Below are positions 1 to 5,739 of a DNA stretch of 17,339 bases, in pieces. Under the pieces are notes generated by a model. It did not search any database, was not told where the DNA came from, and saw only the letters and a list, made by a program, of their open reading frames with translations. The stretch comes from an uncultured Dechloromonas sp. (GTDB lineage: Bacteria > Pseudomonadota > Gammaproteobacteria > Burkholderiales > Rhodocyclaceae): the NCBI GenBank assembly GCA_937996725.1, contig CALKUR010000143.1:1-17339 (forward strand), written 5' to 3'. The translations under genes were made by a program, and so were the position numbers. Positions within the stretch are counted from its first letter, which is position 1; each line of letters opens with the position of its first letter.

Positions 1-354
1 ACGGTCGCGATGCCCAGCCGCGTTACCGCCCGCCTGGCCCAGATGCGCGAGCAGGCACTGGCACATCAGAAGCAATGGCAAAGCGCCCTGCAACTGGCCG
101 GCCAGGGCACGCACCGTGCCATCGGCAGCCTGTTGGGCGATTCTTTCGGTTCCGGCACAGATTGGCGCCGCTGGGCGGCGTCGTTCGGCGTTCTCGTCAT
201 GACCGCCGTCTTCATGTTCTGGCAGGCTCAGAACCAGGTTGAACAGCTGGCCAGCGAAGATAGCGCCCTGCTCAGCGAAGCCCTACCGCCGTCTGCACTT
301 CTCGACAAGGGATTCCAGTCATGGGTCTCCAGCGGCACGCCCGACATCCAGTAG
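1..354 (+). CDS. DUF3619 family membrane protein, 5'-truncated by window edge
   Basis: The reading frame is open from base 1 and stops at TAG 352-354. An ATG at position 10 is available, but the family usually begins further upstream with a short N-terminal section, so I treat the gene as cut by the window edge, lacking perhaps 15-25 residues. The visible part has a basic, helical N-terminus (RVTARLAQMREQALAHQKQW), one membrane segment (about residues 57-73 of the visible frame, around WAASFGVLVMTAVFMFW) and an acidic C-terminal tail (QLASEDSALLSEALPP). This gives a single-pass protein, probably with a cytoplasmic N-terminus. The family has no established function. From memory, it is commonly found after an ECF-type sigma factor gene and before a DUF3106 gene. 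It overlaps the next gene by 34 bp, which suggests translational coupling. Assignment to DUF3619 is by recognition of sequence and gene order. Confidence 0.72.
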   Translation, partial: TVAMPSRVTARLAQMREQALAHQKQWQSALQLAGQGTHRAIGSLLGDSFGSGTDWRRWAASFGVLVMTAVFMFWQAQNQVEQLASEDSALLSEALPPSALLDKGFQSWVSSGTPDIQ

Positions 355-1046
355 TCATTCTGCTGGGGTTAGCGCTCGTCGCCATTCTGGTGGCGGTCGG
401 CTATCCGCGCATGCGGTCTGGCCAAGACACGCCGAGCGGCGTGCGCGTGGCAGTCGCCCCACAACCGGACTGGAAAGCGTTAACGGCTGATCAGAAGGCC
501 ATTCTGGCCCCGCTGGAAGAAGACTGGAACAACATGGAACGTTTCCGCCGCAAGAAGTGGCTGGAAATTGCCGCACGTTATCCGAATCTCAGCGAGGCCG
601 AACAAGCGCGTGTGCGCGAGCGCATGCAAGCCTGGGCCAATCTCACCCCGGCGCAACGCCAAGCCGCACGTGAGCGCTACAAGGAATTGAGCAAGAACAC
701 CAACGCCGAAGAACGCGAAGCGCTGGCGAAAAAGTGGGTGGACTACCAGAACCTTCCTGAAAGCGTCCGCCAGCAACTTGAGCAAGACGCAAGAGACCAG
801 GAAAAGGCTGAGAAACGTGCCGCCCGCACGCCGGCCGTCGACGGCAAGCCTACCCCGGTACACACCAAAGAAGGTACGTTGCCAGCCGGTACCGTTGCGG
901 CAACGCTGGTGACGGCACCCGGTGCCGTCAAAGTGGTTCCCCCCAAGGGTGCCGCACCGGTTAGCCCGCTGACCTTTGCGCCGGCGTCGGCGAAATCGGC
1001 AGAAGAGCCCGCAGCGACGGACAACCCGGGCAATGACAGTCGCTGA
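321..1046 (+). CDS. DUF3106 domain protein, membrane-anchored, with LTxxQ-like repeats
   Basis: A 241-residue protein starts at ATG 321, preceded by a good ribosome site AAGGGA (307-312) inside the end of the upstream gene. Residues 10-28 form one hydrophobic segment (VVILLGLALVAILVAVGY), an anchor or uncleaved signal, which puts the rest in the periplasm. Residues 50-165 are strongly helical and charged (EEDWNNMERFRRKKW, YKELSKNTNAEEREALAKKW) and match the DUF3106 pattern. Three LTxxQ-like steps are visible: LTADQ 54-58, LSEAEQ 90-95 and LTPAQ 108-112. Residues 168-241 are a low-complexity Pro/Ala/Val tail. The function of DUF3106 is unknown. The gene overlaps DUF3619 by 34 bp and the RDD gene by 14 bp, so the three are almost certainly one transcript. 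Confidence 0.8.
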   Translation: MGLQRHARHPVVILLGLALVAILVAVGYPRMRSGQDTPSGVRVAVAPQPDWKALTADQKAILAPLEEDWNNMERFRRKKWLEIAARYPNLSEAEQARVRERMQAWANLTPAQRQAARERYKELSKNTNAEEREALAKKWVDYQNLPESVRQQLEQDARDQEKAEKRAARTPAVDGKPTPVHTKEGTLPAGTVAATLVTAPGAVKVVPPKGAAPVSPLTFAPASAKSAEEPAATDNPGNDSR

Positions 1047-1470
1047 AATCGCCAGCCGTCGTCGACGGCTGGGCAGCCTGCTATACGAAGCCTTGGTGAT
1101 TCTGGCGCTGACGATTTTTCTGTTTCTGTTGCCGCTCGCCGTATTCTCGGGCGTCTCGCATCTGGTCCCCGCCCCGGGTCTGCTCTGGCTTTATCTATTT
1201 CTGCTGCTCGGCGTTTATTTCATCGGGTGCTGGATCAAAGCCGGTCAGACACTGGCCATGAAAACCTGGGGGCTCCGGGTCGTGGATGCCCAATCGTCTC
1301 GCCATCTACGCCCGCTGCAAGCCGTCGTGCGCTACGGCATGGGCTGGTTGTGTTGGCCAACGGGCCTCGCATTACTGTGGTCGTTTCTGGATCCGGACGG
1401 GCAGTTTCTGCATGACCGTATCGCGGGCAGCCGGATTCTCTACGAACCCAAGCCAAAGCCTGAGCGTTAA
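1033..1470 (+). CDS. RDD family membrane protein
   Basis: A 145-residue protein. An in-frame ATG at 976 would add 19 Arg-rich residues; I chose ATG 1033 because it gives the typical family N-terminus (MTVAEIASRRRRLGSLLYEA) and a short 14-bp overlap with the DUF3106 stop. Membrane segments lie near residues 17-40, 45-66 and 97-115. The RDD hallmarks are the N-terminal Arg cluster, GQTLAMKTWGLRVVDA around residues 72-87 and the closing HDRIAGSRILY around 127-137. The usual ID pair in the first helix reads YE here. Some RDD proteins elsewhere have been linked to Na+/H+ antiport, but this branch has no established role. Its TAA stop (1468-1470) shares bases with the stop of convergent lptG. Confidence 0.83.
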   Translation: MTVAEIASRRRRLGSLLYEALVILALTIFLFLLPLAVFSGVSHLVPAPGLLWLYLFLLLGVYFIGCWIKAGQTLAMKTWGLRVVDAQSSRHLRPLQAVVRYGMGWLCWPTGLALLWSFLDPDGQFLHDRIAGSRILYEPKPKPER

Positions 1471-1473
1471 CGC
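1464..1473. repeat. 10-bp perfect palindrome holding both stop codons of two convergent genes
   Basis: GCGTTAACGC at 1464-1473 is its own reverse complement. The TAA of the RDD gene (1468-1470) and the TAA of lptG (1467-1469, minus strand) both lie in it, so the genes overlap tail to tail by 4 bp and both end in an Arg codon (CGT) followed by TAA. No T-run or terminator hairpin separates the two genes, so each transcript must end inside or beyond the opposing gene. Confidence 0.85.
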
Positions 1474-2537
1474 CGCTCGGCGCGCTTGAGCAGCCAGACG
1501 GCCGCGCCCATGAACAGAATCATCGGCATCGCCGCAGTCACAAAGGGCGACCAGCTATTGATGGCACCTAAGCTCGACACCAGACCGTTCAGCATATAGA
1601 ACAGCGCGCCGATCATAACGCCTGCAAAAATCCGCAAGCTCACCCCGCCCACACGATCATGACGATAGGCGAACGGCAAGGCCAACGCCATCATGACGAG
1701 AATCGATAATGGATAGAAGATTTTCTTCCAGGTGGCGATGACGTAAGTATCGCTCCCGAGTCCATTGCGTTTGAGATGCTGGATATAGGTATAAAGCTCG
1801 TACACCGACATGAGGTGTGGGCGCACCAACAACACTTGCAGCACATCCGGCGTAATCGCTGACGGCCAGGGCTTGTCGGCCAGCTGCACCTGCCGGACGC
1901 GCTGGCCTTCCAGCACCGTTTCCGAGACATCATGCAGCATCCAGACATTAGGCGGCTCGAAGGTGGCCGTTTTCGCGTACGAGACGCGATCTAGCGACAT
2001 ATCCTTTTTAAAGTGATAAATCCGCACCGATTCGAGACGGCCATCGGGACGCAAGGCGTTAATGTTGGCAAAGGTCTTTTCGTCCTTGACCCACACGCCG
2101 GACTGCAAACCCTGGGTGATGGTGCCGCTCATGGCTTTGACCCGCCATTCCTGCGCCTTCTGTTCGGCCGGCGCGACGACGAATTCGCCCAACAGGAAGG
2201 TGGCAATAACCAGCCACAAACCAACGCGCATAAGAGTGAGCAACAATTGCGTACTCGAAACACCGGAAACACGCAGGACGTTAATTTCGGAATGGCGCGC
2301 CAGATTCGATAGCGCATACAAGGTACCAATCAATACGCAGATAGGCATCAGCTCGTAGATACGGCCCGGCTGAATCAGTGCCACGTAGACGATCGCCTGA
2401 TACAACTTGTAACCACCTTCACCCAACTTGCCGAGCTCGCCCATCAAGTCAAAGAAGGCAAAGAGCACCATGAAGGCACCGAGGATCAGCGCTGTCGCGA
2501 GCAATACTTCGCGGCCGACATACTTGCGGTAGATCAT
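1467..2537 (-). CDS. lptG: LPS export ABC transporter permease LptG
   Basis: A 356-residue inner-membrane permease of the LptB2FG complex, which extracts lipopolysaccharide from the inner membrane and passes it to LptC and the periplasmic bridge. The architecture is typical: three N-terminal membrane helices (about residues 12-32, 50-75, 100-122), a periplasmic beta-jellyroll region (about 125-260) and three C-terminal helices (about 270-350). The conserved coupling-helix region reads RHSEINVLRVSGVSS (about 81-95). Length matches E. coli LptG (360). The ATG at 2537 overlaps the lptF stop by ATGA, so the two are translationally coupled. The order lptF-lptG separates it from LptF. The gene converges on, and overlaps by 4 bp, the RDD gene. 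Confidence 0.95.
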   Translation of the reverse strand: MIYRKYVGREVLLATALILGAFMVLFAFFDLMGELGKLGEGGYKLYQAIVYVALIQPGRIYELMPICVLIGTLYALSNLARHSEINVLRVSGVSSTQLLLTLMRVGLWLVIATFLLGEFVVAPAEQKAQEWRVKAMSGTITQGLQSGVWVKDEKTFANINALRPDGRLESVRIYHFKKDMSLDRVSYAKTATFEPPNVWMLHDVSETVLEGQRVRQVQLADKPWPSAITPDVLQVLLVRPHLMSVYELYTYIQHLKRNGLGSDTYVIATWKKIFYPLSILVMMALALPFAYRHDRVGGVSLRIFAGVMIGALFYMLNGLVSSLGAINSWSPFVTAAMPMILFMGAAVWLLKRAERR

Positions 2538-3646
2538 GCCGCGCCCCCGAACTTTCCGGCCTTCTTCATACGACGTCGCGCACCTGCAGTCGTAGCGGTC
2601 ATCCGGTAATAAAAACCCCAGATCAGCACGCTCAACATAATCAGATGCGGGACTACTAGCCCCACGGCGAAGGGCAAGCGCCCCTGAATCACCCAGGCGC
2701 GCGCAATCGTCATCAGATTGATGTAGATGAAATACACCAGCAACGCCAGAATCATATTGGCCGAGCGGCCGGCACGTGGATTCACGTAGGAGAGGGGAAT
2801 CGCCAGCAAGGCCAGCATCGCTACCATGATGGTGGTGCCAACGCGGGTGACGACATCACCCAAGCTTTCACGCGTGGGATTATTGAGCAACTCACGCGTT
2901 GGCGTGCTGTCCTGATGGCGCTTTGTGTCCTGCGCCGCTTTGGTCTCGACCCGGAACGCATACTGCTGATAATCCATCTCGCGCATTTCCGGCGAGTTCG
3001 GTTTGAGCTCATAACGGTGGCCGCGTTCGAGCACAATGAAACGGTCGCCGTTTTCGTGGACTTCCTGACGACCACGCTCAGCGACCGTAATGCCCAGCTT
3101 GTCGGGCTGCGTATCGCTTACGAAGATATTGCTGACGGTTTCGCCGGATTTATCCGCCGACTCAATGAAGAATATCCGGCGACCATCGCTGGATTCGCGG
3201 AAAACCCCCGGACGGACCATGCCCAGTTCGTTGCGATCGGCCACTTGCTGTCGGTACTTGAGGCTTTCACCATGGGCCCAGGGCACCAATTCTTGCGTCA
3301 GAACACCCACCACCAGCATGATGGGCACGGCAAAGATCAACACAGGGCGGATCCAGGCCGTCAACGGCTGACCTGCGCTGAACCATACCGTCATTTCCGA
3401 ATCCCGATACCAACGCGACAGGGTCAAGAGAATGGCCATAAAACAGGCCAGCGACAGCAGAATCGGGAGGAAATTGAAAATAGCAAAGCCGAGTAGCGGG
3501 CCAACGGCACCGGCCGAGACCTTGCCGACCGTCGCCTCATTGAGCAGGCGTACGAGAAACGTCGTCAGCAGAATCACCAGCAGGGCCACGGAAATCGCGA
3601 CCGCATTCTGGACAAATTCGCGCCGCATGGCGCGCGCAAAAATCAT
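2534..3646 (-). CDS. lptF: LPS export ABC transporter permease LptF
   Basis: A 370-residue partner permease of LptG in the LptB2FG exporter. It begins MIFARAMRREFVQN, the usual start of the family. Membrane helices lie near residues 13-33, 50-76, 98-118, 270-288, 295-313 and 325-345, with a periplasmic jellyroll at about 125-260. The coupling-helix motif is RDSEMTVWFSAG (about 81-92). Length is close to E. coli LptF (366). The ATG at 3646 lacks a clear purine-rich ribosome site, and I found no convincing -35/-10 pair upstream on this strand, so expression signals are unresolved. The gene is transcribed away from pepA, the same divergent arrangement as in E. coli. Confidence 0.95.
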   Translation of the reverse strand: MIFARAMRREFVQNAVAISVALLVILLTTFLVRLLNEATVGKVSAGAVGPLLGFAIFNFLPILLSLACFMAILLTLSRWYRDSEMTVWFSAGQPLTAWIRPVLIFAVPIMLVVGVLTQELVPWAHGESLKYRQQVADRNELGMVRPGVFRESSDGRRIFFIESADKSGETVSNIFVSDTQPDKLGITVAERGRQEVHENGDRFIVLERGHRYELKPNSPEMREMDYQQYAFRVETKAAQDTKRHQDSTPTRELLNNPTRESLGDVVTRVGTTIMVAMLALLAIPLSYVNPRAGRSANMILALLVYFIYINLMTIARAWVIQGRLPFAVGLVVPHLIMLSVLIWGFYYRMTATTAGARRRMKKAGKFGGAA

Positions 3647-3707
3647 GGTCGGTTAAATACTCTACAAAGTGCGCCCGAAGCGATGGCAGAACCCGGTGTG
3701 CGGAATT

Positions 3708-3737
3708 TTGACGAAAAGCGATGCCGGCGGGGATAAT
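3708..3737 (+). promoter_or_regulatory. Candidate sigma70 promoter for pepA-holC-valS
   Basis: TTGACG (3708-3713) and GATAAT (3732-3737), each one mismatch from consensus, are separated by 18 bp. The predicted start of transcription near 3744 gives a leader of about 40 nt before the pepA ATG at 3786. It lies in the 139-bp region between the divergent lptF and pepA starts and is the strongest promoter-like pair there. Confidence 0.7.
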
Positions 3738-3740
3738 CAC

Positions 3741-3764
3741 GGGTTGAATTGATTATTTCAGCCC
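3741..3764 (+). promoter_or_regulatory. Hairpin at the predicted 5' end of the pepA transcript
   Basis: GGGTTGAA (3741-3748) can pair with TTCAGCCC (3757-3764) over 8 bp including one G-U pair, with an 8-nt AT-rich loop. It lies just after the predicted -10 box and ends about 12 nt before the ribosome site GGAG (3776-3779). It could stabilise the 5' end of the mRNA or be a binding site; no function is shown. Confidence 0.35.
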
Positions 3765-3785
3765 ATGTCCCATCCGGAGAATCCG

Positions 3786-5276
3786 ATGAAATTTAGCACA
3801 AAAACCGGCGCCCCCCAGTCCTTGAGCACCGATGCGCTTATTCTGGGCGTTTTCGAGAAGGGGTCGCAGCCTGCGGCGACAGCGGCAACCGACAAGGCGG
3901 CACAGGGCTTGATCGGGCGCCTGCAAAAGCAAGGGGACTTCACCGGTAAAGCTGGGACCACCTTGGTGGTACGTCACCCTACCGGCTTAAAAGCCGAACG
4001 CTTGGTGCTCGTTGGCCTGGGCGACAAGGCTGAATTCACGCTAAAAACTTGGACACAAGCTCACCACGGTGCCATGACGGCGGTACTGGGCACAACGGCT
4101 GTGGATGCCATCAATACGCTGGCTACCCTGCCCGTAACGGGCCTCTCGGCGACGGCCGCCATTCGCCAGGCGGTTGTGCTGGCCGGCGAGACTGCCTACC
4201 GTTTCGACCAGTTTAAAACCACACCCAAGGCATCACCGGTCACATTGAAGTCCCTGCAGATCCTGGTGGGCAAAACCGGCAAACCCGAGACAGACGCCAT
4301 CGCCCAGGGTGACGCCATCGTCGCCGGCATGACACTGACCCGCAACCTCGGCAACCTGCCGGGCAACATTTGTACGCCGACCTATCTGGCGGACGAGGCC
4401 AAAAAGCTGGCCAAGACCTTTGGCCTGAAGTGTCTGATCCTCGAAAAAGCTGCCATGGCGAAACTCGGCATGCATTCGCTGCTAGCCGTGGCCAAGGGTT
4501 CACACCAGCCACCGAAATTTATCGTTCTGGAATACATGGCGGGCAAGAAAACCGATAAGCCGGTAGTTCTGGTTGGCAAGGGCATTACCTTCGACACCGG
4601 CGGCATTTCGCTCAAACCACCGGCCGAGATGGACGAAATGAAGTACGACATGTGCGGCGCCGCCAGCGTGCTGGGTACCCTGCGCGCCGTGGCTGGCATG
4701 AAGCTGCCCATCAACCTGGTCGTCATCGTCCCTACGACTGAGAACATGCCGGGCGGTAGCGCCACGCGTCCGGGCGATATCGTGAGCTCGATGTCGGGCC
4801 AGACCATCGAAATTCTGAATACCGATGCCGAAGGTCGTTTGATTCTGTGCGATGCCCTGACTTATGCCGAACGCTTCAAGCCGGCGGCGGTCGTTGACGT
4901 TGCCACGTTGACCGGTGCCTGCGTCGTCGCATTGGGCCAGGTGGCCAGCGGCCTACTCGGCAACGATGAAAAACTCATCGATCAGCTGCGCACCGCCGGC
5001 ACGGAGACGATGGATCGTGCCTGGCAGTTGCCGCTGTGGGACGACTATCAGGATCTGCTCAAAAGTCCGTTCGCCGACATGGCTAATATCGGCGGTCGCT
5101 GGGGCGGCACGATTACCGCCGCCTGCTTCCTGTCGCGCTTCACGAAAGCCTATCCGTGGGCACATCTTGATATCGCCGGCACTGCCTGGGTACAGGGCAA
5201 AGATAAGGGTGCCACGGGTCGACCGGTACCGCTGCTCACGCGCTTCCTGATGGCGCGCGCTGGCAAAGCTGATTAA
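3786..5276 (+). CDS. pepA: Leucyl aminopeptidase PepA (M17 family)
   Basis: A 496-residue cytosolic M17 aminopeptidase that removes N-terminal residues, especially Leu, using two metal ions in a hexamer. I chose ATG 3786 (MKFSTKTGAP) over the in-frame ATG at 3765 because GGAG at 3776-3779 is correctly spaced for it and it matches the family N-terminus. The metal and catalytic residues are visible: K265 and D270 in GKGITFDTGG, K277 in ISLK, D288 in KYDMCG, and D347, E349 and R351 in NTDAEGR. Each is offset by five from the E. coli enzyme. E. coli PepA also binds DNA (carAB control, Xer recombination); whether this one does cannot be read from sequence. It heads a pepA-holC-valS run. Confidence 0.96.
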   Translation: MKFSTKTGAPQSLSTDALILGVFEKGSQPAATAATDKAAQGLIGRLQKQGDFTGKAGTTLVVRHPTGLKAERLVLVGLGDKAEFTLKTWTQAHHGAMTAVLGTTAVDAINTLATLPVTGLSATAAIRQAVVLAGETAYRFDQFKTTPKASPVTLKSLQILVGKTGKPETDAIAQGDAIVAGMTLTRNLGNLPGNICTPTYLADEAKKLAKTFGLKCLILEKAAMAKLGMHSLLAVAKGSHQPPKFIVLEYMAGKKTDKPVVLVGKGITFDTGGISLKPPAEMDEMKYDMCGAASVLGTLRAVAGMKLPINLVVIVPTTENMPGGSATRPGDIVSSMSGQTIEILNTDAEGRLILCDALTYAERFKPAAVVDVATLTGACVVALGQVASGLLGNDEKLIDQLRTAGTETMDRAWQLPLWDDYQDLLKSPFADMANIGGRWGGTITAACFLSRFTKAYPWAHLDIAGTAWVQGKDKGATGRPVPLLTRFLMARAGKAD

Positions 5277-5294
5277 GTTATACGTTGTGAGTTT

Positions 5295-5711
5295 ATGACC
5301 CAGATCGACTGTTATCACGACCAACCGGATCGCCTGCAACAGGCCCTCCGGTTGGCGCTGCTTGCTTGGGAAAAACGCAAGCCGATTACCTTCTACATTC
5401 CCGACGCCAAACGGGCTGAGACCTTCGACAAGGCACTGTGGGTCAACGACCCACAATCATTTGTGCCGCACTGTAACGCAACCAGCGAGGTAGCGGATCG
5501 CACGCTGATCATCATCACCGACAATCCAGATGCCGTTCAGCAGGACGAGCTCCTGGTCAATCTGAGTGACGATGTGCCGCCGGGCTTTGCCCGCTTTCAA
5601 CGACTCTTCGAAATCGTCAGCCAGAACGATGCCGACAAAACCGCCGCCCGCGAACGCATGGCGTTCTACAAGGATCGCGGCTACCCGATCACCTACCGAA
5701 AACCCAACTGA
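5295..5711 (+). CDS. holC: DNA polymerase III chi subunit HolC
   Basis: A 138-residue protein matching HolC (147 in E. coli). Chi joins the clamp-loader complex through psi and binds the C-terminal tail of single-stranded DNA-binding protein, aiding Okazaki fragment synthesis. Family features are the start MTQIDCYHDQPDRLQQALRL, the YIPDAKRAETFDKALW block (about 34-49), FVPHC (56-60) and the closing region RMAFYKDRGYPITYRK. It begins 18 bp after the pepA stop and lies 28 bp before valS, the same order as in E. coli. The ribosome site before ATG 5295 is weak, suggesting reinitiation from pepA. Confidence 0.93.
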   Translation: MTQIDCYHDQPDRLQQALRLALLAWEKRKPITFYIPDAKRAETFDKALWVNDPQSFVPHCNATSEVADRTLIIITDNPDAVQQDELLVNLSDDVPPGFARFQRLFEIVSQNDADKTAARERMAFYKDRGYPITYRKPN

Positions 5712-5739
5712 CCACTCCGTCAGCTTTTAGACGCCCATC

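Noticed and set aside
976..1032. Alternative RDD start 19 codons upstream
   Set aside because: It would add an Arg-rich stretch read out of frame through the DUF3106 tail; ATG 1033 matches the family and gives a short overlap.
2915..3496. 193-codon open frame antisense to lptF
   Set aside because: It is a shadow of a well-defined membrane protein gene and has no recognisable domain or ribosome site.
3647..3707. Possible lptF promoter boxes on the minus strand
   Set aside because: TAGAGT and TATTTA lie near the start, but no matching -35 is found at 16-18 bp.
3765..3785. Alternative pepA start seven codons upstream
   Set aside because: No ribosome site before it; GGAG is correctly placed for ATG 3786 and the protein then starts like its relatives.
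4382..4807. 141-codon open frame antisense to pepA
   Set aside because: It lies opposite the conserved catalytic region of pepA and is best explained as codon-bias shadow.
4953..5456. 167-codon open frame antisense to pepA and holC
   Set aside because: It spans two confident genes on the other strand and shows no family features.
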